Assembly: GCA_964622775.1 (NCBI GenBank)
Contig: CAZUSO010000072.1
Span: 1 to 14,133 of the forward strand
Origin: CAZUSO01 sp964622775
GTDB taxonomy: Bacteria > Bacteroidota > Bacteroidia > Chitinophagales > Chitinophagaceae
DNA length: 14,133 nt
Direction of reading: 5' to 3'
Both the position numbers and the translations under genes were made by a program. The notes under the pieces were generated by a model. That model saw nothing but the letters and a program-made list of their open reading frames with translations, ran no database searches and was not told the DNA's origin. Shown piece by piece: positions 1-7,002 of the stretch (position 1 is the first letter of the stretch; each line of letters opens with the position of its first letter).

Positions 1-141
1 CGGAATGACGATACCTTTTATATTCGGGAGATTGCTCCGGGGCAAAAATTTGGGATGCACCCGATGGAAAGATTGGTGACCATCGAAGCGAATGCCATTC
101 AACGGGCTCAGAATGACAAGCGTTCGGGCGTAATACTGTGA
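1..141. repeat. Left-edge sequence resembling a Bacteroidota interspersed repeat (or a 3' CDS fragment)
   Basis: Bases 101-120 (CGGGCTCAGAATGACAAG and flank) read on the minus strand as a variant of the GTCATTCTGAGCC...TCGAA motif that, from memory, recurs between genes in many Bacteroidota genomes. The segment also begins with a similar GGAATGAC word at 2-9. An alternative is that it is the 3' end of a gene: the plus frame from base 1 is open for 46 codons to a TGA at 139-141 (ending ...DKRSGVIL), but I do not recognise that peptide. The minus frame is open across 2-286 too, which makes either reading weak. The repeat reading is slightly preferred because of the recognisable motif. Confidence 0.35.
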
Positions 142-337
142 ATTTTGACGGGTCTGTTGCCGACAGAATTTCTACCAAAGGGATAGTACGCTCATAGCCA
201 CTTTCTACATGAACATAAGAAGTTTTGGATTGCGCCGCCGTTTTGACATTTTCACCAGCAACAAAAAGCAGCGACACAATATCAGTTCAGCAATAAAAAA
301 AGCCCGGGCAGGATACCTTTTTATGTTTAATAAATCT
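142..337. other. Intergenic stretch, no confident gene
   Basis: Together with bases 1-141 this makes a gene-free stretch of 383 bases at the left edge. A minus-strand frame is open from 286 down to 2 (95 codons, a possible GTG start at 277-275, no ATG). Its N-terminal half reads like ordinary protein (a VHVESGYERTIPLVEIL stretch), but it runs into the repeat-like sequence and has no obvious family, so it is at best a remnant. An 8-base palindrome GCCCGGGC lies at 302-309 without a following T run suited to a terminator. Confidence 0.4.
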
Positions 338-345
338 TAATTTTG
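338..345 (+). promoter_or_regulatory. Candidate -7 box of the C10 peptidase promoter
   Basis: TAATTTTG matches the Bacteroidota primary-sigma -7 consensus TAnnTTTG exactly and lies 38 bases before the ATG at 384, which would give a leader of about 30 bases. I cannot see a convincing TTTG element at the expected -33 position. The leader just before the ATG is A-rich (TTAAAAATTAAAA) with no Shine-Dalgarno sequence, as is usual for this phylum. Confidence 0.4.
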
Positions 346-383
346 CTTCCGCTATTTTTACCAAGCATGTTTAAAAATTAAAA

Positions 384-2219
384 ATGAAACAGATTTTTCT
401 TTCCATAGGCCTTGCAGTATCTGCTGTTTTCGCTTATGCCAATCCGGTGAATGTGCAAACAGCCCGGACAGTTGCCGAAAACTTCATCGGCAGTAAAGAC
501 GGAGGCCAGACCGTTACCTTACAATTGACCCAAAGCTACGCATCCACAGCGGCATCCGGCCAGACGGCCATGTATATTTTTGATGTGAATGATGGTAAGG
601 GCTTCGTGATCGTTTCCGGTGACGATGCGGTAATGCCTGTTCTGGCTTATTCTACCGAAAATATTTTTCCTGCACAAGTTACCAATAAGGAAGTATTATA
701 TTGGCTGGATGGGTACAATAAACAGATTAGCTATGTAATCACGAATCAGTTGACAGCAAATTCCAAGGTAACTGCGGCATGGGGCAACTTACTGAATAAT
801 CAGTCGCAAAGCAATCATACCGCTGCAAAGCCAACAAATGTTTCACCCATGTTGTCCACAAACTGGGATCAGATGAATCCATCATGGTCCGGTACGTTAT
901 TGTATAATAATCTATGTCCAGCCGGCACGCCTACCGGCTGCGTAGCAACGGCAATGGCTCAGATCATGAACTACTGGCAATATCCTGCAAGCGGAACCGG
1001 ATCTCATACTTACAATAATTCAACAGAAGGCGGCACTTTGTCGGCTAATTTCAACACAACTTATGACTGGGATAATATGCCGGCTCAGCTTCACACCAAT
1101 TCAACCCCCGCGCAAAAGAATGCCGTGGCGCTTTTGATGTACCATTGCGGCGTTTCCGTTGAGATGGATTACGATCTGGCCGAAAATGGCGGTAGCGGAG
1201 CGATTGTTATTAACTACGGAGATCCTACCCTGCCCTGTAGCCAGAATGCTTTAAAAAATTATTTTGGTTATGATAATGAAATAAAAGGATTAAGGAGATC
1301 CAATTATAACAGTACAACCTGGATATCAAAACTGACGGAGGAGCTTGATGAAGGAAGGCCAATATTGTATACGGGCTTTGGCGACCTCGGCGGACATGCT
1401 TTTGTCTTTGATGGTTATGAAGAAGACAACCCTGAGACATACTTTCACATCAACTGGGGCTGGAGCGGTAATTCAAACGGTTACTTTGTAATCAATGATC
1501 TGTCCCCGAGCGCCTTAGGCGTTGGCGGCGGCGGCGGCAATTTCAACTCGGATCAGGAAGCGTTGACCAAGATCAAGCCTGCGGCCATTGCACCTAACCT
1601 GGCTTTAAATACACAAATGACCGCATCCCAGATAAATATTGATCCCGGGGCAGGCTTTACCGTTAGCACCAATATTAAGAATACCGGTACCGGCGACCTT
1701 ACCAACGGATCTTTAACGTGCGGCGTTTACGTTGGAACTACCCTTGTGGGATATATGCAAATATTATCTGACCAAAATCTGTTGTCCGGAAGTGCAATGC
1801 CTGTAACATTCTCCACCTCCGGGATTGCGGAAATGGTTCCGGGAACCTATACTATAAAAGCGCTCTATAAAGCAAATGCGTCTGATGCAAACTGGAAGCC
1901 GGTATCCAATGGCACATCTACCAACTCTATTACGATTAATGTGAACTCCTCATCAGGAATAGCACAAGTTGTTGATAACGAGCATATACTTATATTTCCC
2001 AACCCTGCTACCGGCACAGTTACATTAGACTGGAGCAGCTTTAGCGGAAAAGTTACCGGCGCTCAATTAGTAAATATGCTTGGGCAACAGGTATATCAAA
2101 GCAATACGCTTAACGGAACAACAGTAAAAATTCCCGTAGCCGGCGTGAGTGCGGGAAATTATTTTATGAAAATTACCACAGACAAAGGCGCCTTTTCAAA
2201 GAAAATAGTCATTCAATAA
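384..2219 (+). CDS. Secreted C10-family (streptopain-like) cysteine peptidase with T9SS sorting domain
   Basis: Extracellular papain-fold protease of 611 residues. Residues 1-20 form a Sec signal peptide ending AYA-N. Residues ~22-125 look like the Spi-type inhibitory propeptide (GKGFVIVSGDD, VLAYS). The catalytic domain (~155-400) has the nucleophile Cys186 in PTGCVATAMAQIMNYWQYP, His338 in GGHAFVFDGY, the HINWGWSG motif (Asn357/Trp358), a likely oxyanion Gln163 in NWDQ, and the glycine-rich active-site loop PSALGVGGGGGNF near 375-387, which closely parallels SpeB. Residues ~400-525 look like a CARDB/Ig-like spacer. Residues ~535-611 (FPNPATGTVTLDW ... KKIVIQ) are a type A T9SS C-terminal sorting domain, so the enzyme should cross the outer membrane and be released or anchored at the surface. 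All catalytic elements are present. The stop codon overlaps the start of the next gene. Substrates are unknown; nutrient-protein degradation or processing of surface proteins are both possible. Confidence 0.93.
   Translation: MKQIFLSIGLAVSAVFAYANPVNVQTARTVAENFIGSKDGGQTVTLQLTQSYASTAASGQTAMYIFDVNDGKGFVIVSGDDAVMPVLAYSTENIFPAQVTNKEVLYWLDGYNKQISYVITNQLTANSKVTAAWGNLLNNQSQSNHTAAKPTNVSPMLSTNWDQMNPSWSGTLLYNNLCPAGTPTGCVATAMAQIMNYWQYPASGTGSHTYNNSTEGGTLSANFNTTYDWDNMPAQLHTNSTPAQKNAVALLMYHCGVSVEMDYDLAENGGSGAIVINYGDPTLPCSQNALKNYFGYDNEIKGLRRSNYNSTTWISKLTEELDEGRPILYTGFGDLGGHAFVFDGYEEDNPETYFHINWGWSGNSNGYFVINDLSPSALGVGGGGGNFNSDQEALTKIKPAAIAPNLALNTQMTASQINIDPGAGFTVSTNIKNTGTGDLTNGSLTCGVYVGTTLVGYMQILSDQNLLSGSAMPVTFSTSGIAEMVPGTYTIKALYKANASDANWKPVSNGTSTNSITINVNSSSGIAQVVDNEHILIFPNPATGTVTLDWSSFSGKVTGAQLVNMLGQQVYQSNTLNGTTVKIPVAGVSAGNYFMKITTDKGAFSKKIVIQ
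1524..1538 (+). repeat. (GGC)5 trinucleotide run encoding the Gly-rich active-site loop
   Basis: Five tandem GGC codons encode five consecutive glycines in the active-site loop of the C10 peptidase. Copy-number slippage here would stay in frame and change only the loop length. Confidence 0.8.
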
Positions 2220-2734
2220 TGAGATGGAATAACATAGTATTTTTTGCATTAATTACTGTTGCCGGTTGTACAGCCGGCAACAGTCTTGCAGAGCAGTCCG
2301 ATAAACAGGTAACAGCCAGGCCTCAGTTTACCGCCGGGCCTCCTACGTTGGTTTACAAGACCCGTAAAGAATACAGCAACAATGTGCCGGTGCTGCTCTC
2401 AGATGATAAGACATCAATCGTTTCTTACCCCGATCCAAAAGATCTCAAGACCGGCGAAACCTATCCGCTGCCCACGGCCCTGGAAAACGGATACCTGCTG
2501 GATAACAGGGGCATAGGCATTAATGTGGCGTATCTTGGCATGACCTATCCCGAATATGCAGCCTTGTCCAAAGCGCCCTCAAGGGATTCATTGATGCAAA
2601 TGATCGTTGATAAAGACCCCCTGACGGAATTGTATAACTGCGGCAACCGGCAGGCGTATAAGGATGTAGTGAACGACCTGAATGCGCTGATCCGGGCAGG
2701 GCAGTTGAAACAGGTTTGTAAAGTTGTGAAATAA
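2219..2734 (+). CDS. Conserved hypothetical lipoprotein, translationally coupled to the C10 peptidase
   Basis: A 171-residue predicted lipoprotein. A short hydrophobic signal (residues 4-14) ends in the lipobox VAGC with Cys17 as the acylation site. The residues after the cysteine (TAGNS) lack the acidic lipoprotein export signal known from some Bacteroidota, so a periplasm-facing location is as likely as the surface. The mature part is compact: GYLLDNRGIGINVAYLG at ~91-107, then a helical C-terminus with DPLTELYNCGNRQAYK. Cys141 and Cys167 could form a disulfide. From memory this resembles an uncharacterised Bacteroidota lipoprotein family with DNRGI, YTYEEY and DPLTE-like motifs; no function is known to me. 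Its ATG overlaps the peptidase stop (TAATG at 2217-2221), implying coupled translation. C10 peptidases of Bacteroides are reported with co-transcribed small inhibitors, so an inhibitor or chaperone role is conceivable, but I see no clear similarity to the Spi propeptide fold. Confidence 0.85.
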   Translation: MRWNNIVFFALITVAGCTAGNSLAEQSDKQVTARPQFTAGPPTLVYKTRKEYSNNVPVLLSDDKTSIVSYPDPKDLKTGETYPLPTALENGYLLDNRGIGINVAYLGMTYPEYAALSKAPSRDSLMQMIVDKDPLTELYNCGNRQAYKDVVNDLNALIRAGQLKQVCKVVK

Positions 2735-2915
2735 TCAGAAAAGCCTCTGTTCTTTTCCATTTATATTTTGGTGTTACATATTGTTGTTGGTGAAAACACC
2801 GATAACGGCAGGAGGTTGTGAAGTTAACAGAAAAATGCTGTATTTTCCACCACTGTCGGTATTAGGTTGTTACAGGTGAGCATGCCAGCAACAGCGGGAG
2901 CACATGCTTCAACAA

Positions 2916-2950
2916 AGCCCGGCATGACATGGGTGTTTGAGTGACGGGCT
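2916..2950 (-). terminator. Weak candidate terminator of the kinase/regulator operon
   Basis: On the minus strand, just after the regulator gene, AGCCCG (2950-2945) pairs with CGGGCT (2921-2916) across a 23-base loop and is followed by TTGTT. The stem is only six pairs and the loop is long, so this is a tentative call. The rest of the 2735-2955 gap between the converging operons shows only a small GGTG-AAAA-CACC hairpin at 2789-2800 and no open frame of note. Confidence 0.22.
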
Positions 2951-2955
2951 ATGTA

Positions 2956-3591
2956 TTATAATTCTCCGCGGTAGGCTTTTCCGATCACCTCGGCTTTGCT
3001 GTTTACGTGTAGTTTCCGGTAAATATTCTTGATATGAAAGCGTACGGTATCCATGGAAATATTGAGCCGTGCAGCAATGAGCTTATAGCTCAGGCCATCG
3101 GTAAGCGCTTCTACAATATGCTTTTCCTTAGGGGTAAGGCTTTCTCCGAAATTGATTTTCTCCGGAACGAAGCGGTCAATCACCTTTCGCGCAATGGAAG
3201 GTGTCATATAGCTGCCGCCGGCACGAATATCGAGGATGGCTTTCAGTATCTCAGGCATCGGCGTGCTTTTGAGCACATAACCGGTAGCACCGGCAGATAA
3301 GGATTGAAATATTTTTTCCGTATCGCTAAAGACCGTGAGCATAACAATGTCGGTTTCGGGTGCAATATTTTTAATCATCTTAATACCCTCAATGCCATTC
3401 ATACCCGGAAGGCCGATATCGCACAGCGCAACGTCCGGCATCCCTTTCAGGTGACTATTTCCAAAAAAGGCTTCCATGCTTTCATAAGCATAAACCAGGG
3501 CTATTTCCGGCCGGGTTTCGAAATAATCTTTCAAATTATTCCTGATATCTTCCACATCTTCGATAATAGCCACATTAAAGTGCTGATTCAT
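2956..3591 (-). CDS. NarL/FixJ-family response regulator (REC + LuxR HTH)
   Basis: A 211-residue cytoplasmic transcription regulator. The receiver domain (~5-122) has the acidic pocket Glu11/Asp12 (IIEDVED), the phospho-acceptor Asp58 (LCDIGLPGMNG), the switch Thr86 (MLTVF) and Lys108 (VLKS), so it should be phosphorylatable. A linker leads to a LuxR-type helix-turn-helix at ~150-211 (LTPKEKHIVEALTDGLSYKL, then a recognition region around NISMDTVRFHIKNIYRKL). It lies 14 bases downstream of the kinase gene on the same strand, so the two should be co-transcribed and act as a cognate pair. HisKA_3 kinases typically pair with NarL-type regulators, which supports this. The ATG at 3591 gives the standard N-terminus of the family (short leader before the first beta strand). 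The regulon is not shown by the sequence; the palindrome upstream of the large adhesin gene is a candidate target. Confidence 0.95.
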   Translation of the reverse strand: MNQHFNVAIIEDVEDIRNNLKDYFETRPEIALVYAYESMEAFFGNSHLKGMPDVALCDIGLPGMNGIEGIKMIKNIAPETDIVMLTVFSDTEKIFQSLSAGATGYVLKSTPMPEILKAILDIRAGGSYMTPSIARKVIDRFVPEKINFGESLTPKEKHIVEALTDGLSYKLIAARLNISMDTVRFHIKNIYRKLHVNSKAEVIGKAYRGEL

Positions 3592-3605
3592 AATTACAGG
3601 TTTTA

Positions 3606-6593
3606 TTATTTTTCTAATTGTGTAATAAAATGATGATCTTTAAAAATCATCTCAATTGTTGCATTTAATTTTTTAGCCCGCATTTTCATATTTCCCAGGC
3701 CTTGCCCCGCCGGCATATTATTAGGATCCTGCGCCACCCCGTCATTGGTGATGCGCAACATCAGATGTTTTACATCAAGCACAAAGATAACCTCTGTGAT
3801 GGTTGCATCCTGCGCATGCCGTGCAATATTATTAATGGCTTCTTTATAAATAAGATAAATATCGCGCCTGGCCTCCGGCAGCATCTGTTGCCTGGTTTCC
3901 GTCTGAGAGAAGTCGAAGCGCAGGTCAATACCTAATGGCAGGAGCATTTCTTCCGCATGCTCCCGCATCCGGTCGGTCAGGTTTCCCGCCGAATCATTTC
4001 GGGCATCAATTGTCCAGAGCACATCGCTCATGGAAGCGGTAGCCTCGCGGCTGAGGCGGGCTATTTTCCCCAGTTTTGCCTGCTGTTGCTCTGTGGTGTT
4101 TCTTCCGTACAGGAGATTGTCCGAGAACATGGTAATCCGGGTAAGGAAGCTCCCTACTTCATCATGCAGATTGCTGGCAATTTGAGTACGCAGGTTTACA
4201 AGCGCTTTAAGGCGGCCGATTTTGAAAAGATAAAATCCATATATCATCCCGGCCATTGTGAGCAACAGCAACAGATAAAACCACCAGCGCTTATAAAGCG
4301 GCACCTGGATTTCGAGCTGGATTTGCAGCACGTTGTCCGCCCATATACTGCGTGCATTCATGGCCTTCACCTCCAGCACATATTTTCCATAAGGTATACC
4401 ACTGATATTGAAAGAGCGCCGGTTGTCCAAAGATACCCAGTCGCTGTTTAATCCCCTGATTTTATAGAAGTATTTATTTTTTGCGGGATCGGTATAATCG
4501 GTGCAGGCAAAATACAGCTCCATCAATATATCGGATGGTTTTTTTACAATACGGACTGTATTTCTCAGCTCCTGGTGCAGGGTAGTAATGGATTTGGTAT
4601 CATTGTCCCATTTGGATACCGCAGCGAGAAATACGGAAAAACGCGGATAGTCTTTTGAGGAAACCTGTTCGGGATTAAAGACATTAAGCCCGTTGATGCC
4701 TCCAAAATAAAGTTTTCCGTCGGGCGCCTTATAGGCTGATGCCTTATTGAACTCGTCCGAGGTCAGCCCCTGGTCGGTATTATAATTGATCAGGTTGCTA
4801 TCTCTGATGTCATAGCGGCTGAGTCCGTCGAATGTACTGAACCATAAATTGCCGGCATTATCAGGCAGGATACTATAAACGATATCACTGCTCAGACCGT
4901 TCTCTTTTCTGAGAAAAATGATACTGCGGGAGTCAATGATATTCACTCCGCCCCCATTAGTAGCCAGCCATATCTTGTTTTGCCCGTCTTCATACACGGA
5001 AAAAATATCGTCGTTGGACAGTGCCGGATCCGATTGCTGATTTAAATGTGTCCGGATGCCGCTTACAGGATCAATAACGTAAAAACCGTTGGTTGTTCCC
5101 AGCAGCATTTTCTTTTTATCGCGGCTGAGCACAACAGTATGTATAGTTGTTTGCTCCTCGTTCAACAAATCCTTATTACGGTATCGTAGCATATTTGAGC
5201 CCGGATGATAAGAGAATAACCCGTTCTGCGTTCCTAACCAGATGGTTTTATCCGGACCCTCCGCCATAGAAAAAATGGCGCCAAGGGGTCGTTGTGCATC
5301 CTCCCGGGTATAAAAGCTGTCCTCAATAGTTTTATTCCTTTTATTGATCCGAAGTAAATACCGTGATTCCGTTCCCAGGTACAGAGTTCCATCCGATGCG
5401 CGCAGAAGTGAATAAGGCACACCCCATCCGGATCCTTTTTTACCACCTTCCACATCATAACAAAACCATTTATTTTCATTTTTTGAAAACTGAAACAGGC
5501 CGTCATAGGAAGCTATGAATAGATCTCCGTTATCATCCTGCATGATTCCGCGCGTGCTGATTTGTTGCTCTTCGCCGGAAAGCAGATTGTCGAAAAGCCG
5601 GGTGTCTTCTTTATAGCGAACAATGCCTTTGTTGGTACCATACCACAAAATGCCCTGTTCATCCACAAACAGGCAGCCAAATTGTTTTCCTTCAAATGCC
5701 GTTTTGTTCCTTTCCGAAATGTAGCTAATGGAGCCGGAATGCATATTCAGGGAATAACAGGTATATCCCGCAGCCGCAATATAGATTTCATTGTCTTTCC
5801 TGACAGCAGCATACACCAGATCGTTTTCGTGATGTTGCGCGGCAAACAAAGTCGGTTCCGTCAACTTTCCCGTAGTTAAATCATAAAGCAGCAAACCCGC
5901 ATTATAAGTGCTGAGGAACAACTTTTCGTGCTGGTATTCTGCTAAAGACATAAACAAAATATTTGCCGGGTGGGTAGTGTGGAAATTGATCGGATTAACT
6001 GCTTTTTCCGAAATATCTATCCGGTATGCCGCTCCGGCCAGGACAAACAAATCGCCATCAGGATAAGCAGCCATGGAAACCTTATTATAGATTTTTACCG
6101 GAAGGCGGGCAATAAGCTGGAGTCGTTTGTTGGAAGCAACCTGCGCAATCCATCCATTGTTGAATGCCACAAAAATATCAGCCGAGGCCACCCCGGCGCC
6201 CGGCTTTAGCAAAAATCCGGCAACATATTCATCACCGATCTGGCTTTGAGGTAGTGGCATTTTAATTCTTTCACTTTCCAATGTTCGGGTGTTGATGGCA
6301 TAAAGCCCCTGCTTGGTACCTACCCATAAGGTCTGATCTGCCTTATTGAATTTCAACTCGGTTATTTCAAGCCTGTTCAGCTCACCGTTAACTTTATTAA
6401 AAACATAACCATCAAAAAAATTAAGCCCGTTGCGTGTACCCACCCACATCAGGCCAAAATCATCCTTGCATATTGCGGTAATAAAATTGTTGGATAATCC
6501 ATCCTTACTGTCATATACTTTGATGTTCCCGTAAAGAGGAAGCGCTGCCACCAGCAAAATAAGCAACACGGATGTAAAGCGCATGCGCGGCAT
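3606..6593 (-). CDS. Propeller-type sensor histidine kinase (Reg_prop / Y_Y_Y / HisKA_3 / HATPase_c)
   Basis: Membrane sensor kinase; residue numbers count from the upstream ATG at 6644. A signal peptide or membrane anchor lies at ~22-39. A large periplasmic beta-propeller (~43-660) shows recurring Reg_prop blades such as DDFGLMWVGTRNGL, EQGILWYGTNKGI, DKTIWLGTQNGLF, QNKIWLATNGGG and AGNLWFSTFDGLS. A Y_Y_Y domain (~718-780, YFYKIRGLNSDWV) precedes a transmembrane helix at ~787-808. The HisKA_3 dimerisation/phospho-acceptor region has His827 in NLHDEVGSFLTRI, and the HATPase_c domain has an N-box (KEAINNIARHA, Asn938), NDG at 967-969 and GQGLGNMKMRA at 980-990. The architecture resembles Bacteroides hybrid two-component glycan sensors, but no receiver/AraC part is fused; the next gene supplies the regulator. 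Start choice: the frame opens at 6644, but Met18 (6593) or Met21 (6584) places the hydrophobic signal at the N-terminus as expected; I prefer 6593. The ligand is unknown. Confidence 0.94.
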   Translation of the reverse strand: MPRMRFTSVLLILLVAALPLYGNIKVYDSKDGLSNNFITAICKDDFGLMWVGTRNGLNFFDGYVFNKVNGELNRLEITELKFNKADQTLWVGTKQGLYAINTRTLESERIKMPLPQSQIGDEYVAGFLLKPGAGVASADIFVAFNNGWIAQVASNKRLQLIARLPVKIYNKVSMAAYPDGDLFVLAGAAYRIDISEKAVNPINFHTTHPANILFMSLAEYQHEKLFLSTYNAGLLLYDLTTGKLTEPTLFAAQHHENDLVYAAVRKDNEIYIAAAGYTCYSLNMHSGSISYISERNKTAFEGKQFGCLFVDEQGILWYGTNKGIVRYKEDTRLFDNLLSGEEQQISTRGIMQDDNGDLFIASYDGLFQFSKNENKWFCYDVEGGKKGSGWGVPYSLLRASDGTLYLGTESRYLLRINKRNKTIEDSFYTREDAQRPLGAIFSMAEGPDKTIWLGTQNGLFSYHPGSNMLRYRNKDLLNEEQTTIHTVVLSRDKKKMLLGTTNGFYVIDPVSGIRTHLNQQSDPALSNDDIFSVYEDGQNKIWLATNGGGVNIIDSRSIIFLRKENGLSSDIVYSILPDNAGNLWFSTFDGLSRYDIRDSNLINYNTDQGLTSDEFNKASAYKAPDGKLYFGGINGLNVFNPEQVSSKDYPRFSVFLAAVSKWDNDTKSITTLHQELRNTVRIVKKPSDILMELYFACTDYTDPAKNKYFYKIRGLNSDWVSLDNRRSFNISGIPYGKYVLEVKAMNARSIWADNVLQIQLEIQVPLYKRWWFYLLLLLTMAGMIYGFYLFKIGRLKALVNLRTQIASNLHDEVGSFLTRITMFSDNLLYGRNTTEQQQAKLGKIARLSREATASMSDVLWTIDARNDSAGNLTDRMREHAEEMLLPLGIDLRFDFSQTETRQQMLPEARRDIYLIYKEAINNIARHAQDATITEVIFVLDVKHLMLRITNDGVAQDPNNMPAGQGLGNMKMRAKKLNATIEMIFKDHHFITQLEK

Positions 6594-6766
6594 TTGTAAT
6601 CGGTTAAAAATCAGAACATGTATATACACAAACCACGGGTGCATTTAAAGCATTATAACGCTACCCGTGTAAAGTTGCATAATTGCCCCCTTATTAACAA
6701 AGATTTCCGCAATTAATTACTATTGAACCTACCTGTTTATGCAGGTGAAAAATTTAAACTTATCAA

Positions 6767-6774
6767 TAACTTTG
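6767..6774 (+). promoter_or_regulatory. Candidate -7 box (TAACTTTG) for the 1550-residue adhesin gene
   Basis: TAACTTTG is an exact match to the Bacteroidota TAnnTTTG element, oriented toward the gene starting at 7003. Transcription would begin near 6780, giving a long leader of roughly 220 bases. No clear TTTG is visible at -33, which could mean an activator-dependent promoter or that this match is coincidental. Confidence 0.38.
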
Positions 6775-6781
6775 TTCGAGA

Positions 6782-6799
6782 ATGAAATGTCTATTTCAT
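6782..6799. promoter_or_regulatory. 18-base perfect palindrome, operator candidate
   Basis: ATGAAAT (6782-6788) and ATTTCAT (6793-6799) are exact inverted repeats separated by GTCT. The site lies 8 bases after the TAACTTTG box, over the expected transcription start. This is the size and symmetry of sites bound by dimeric regulators, including NarL/LuxR-type proteins; which protein binds it is not shown. Confidence 0.45.
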
Positions 6800-6842
6800 A
6801 GTGCAGATGTGGCAGGAGATTTTCAGTTTATAATATTCCATG

Positions 6843-6856
6843 ATAATCGTGATTAT
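6843..6856. promoter_or_regulatory. Second palindrome in the adhesin leader
   Basis: ATAATC (6843-6848) and GATTAT (6851-6856) are exact inverted repeats around GT, centred 59 bases downstream of the centre of the 18-base palindrome. The sequence differs from the first site, so it would be either a different operator or a chance AT-rich dyad. Confidence 0.25.
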
Positions 6857-7002
6857 GACCTATTGAAATATCGACAAGGAACGCATTGAGTTATTATAAA
6901 AGGTCAGGGCTTCCGGATCATTTTACTTATTCAAAATACCATTATCCATAATTAAAAATTCGTTTCATCCATTCATTCTTAAACAAATAAAAACAACAGT
7001 CT

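Larger units (their letters stand above)
6645..7002. promoter_or_regulatory. Divergent intergenic region between kinase operon and first adhesin gene
   Basis: This 358-base AT-rich region contains no open frame of note. It holds the start region of the minus-strand kinase, including a TATAAT on the minus strand near 6650-6655 just upstream of the alternative ATG at 6644. It also holds an ACCTG-tttatg-CAGGT inverted repeat at 6731-6746, an exact TAnnTTTG box at 6767-6774, an 18-base palindrome at 6782-6799 and a smaller palindrome at 6843-6856. The concentration of dyads in about 130 bases suggests regulated transcription. The leader before the ATG at 7003 (AAATAAAAACAACAGTCT) is A-rich without a Shine-Dalgarno. 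Confidence 0.5.

Noticed and set aside
302..309. GCCCGGGC palindrome upstream of the protease
   Set aside because: It is a self-complementary 8-mer with no loop and no adjacent U run; too short to call a terminator or operator.
2789..2800. GGTG-AAAA-CACC hairpin after the lipoprotein gene as a terminator
   Set aside because: It has only a four-base stem and no T tract follows; not enough to support a terminator.
3034..3633. Plus-strand frames opposite the response regulator
   Set aside because: They overlap the phospho-acceptor and helix-turn-helix coding region of a clear regulator gene; no independent evidence.
3702..4451. Plus-strand open frames of 77 and 164 codons opposite the kinase gene
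   Set aside because: They lie wholly antisense to well-conserved HisKA_3/HATPase and Y_Y_Y coding sequence, and their peptides show no domain or signal; they are shadows of the real gene.
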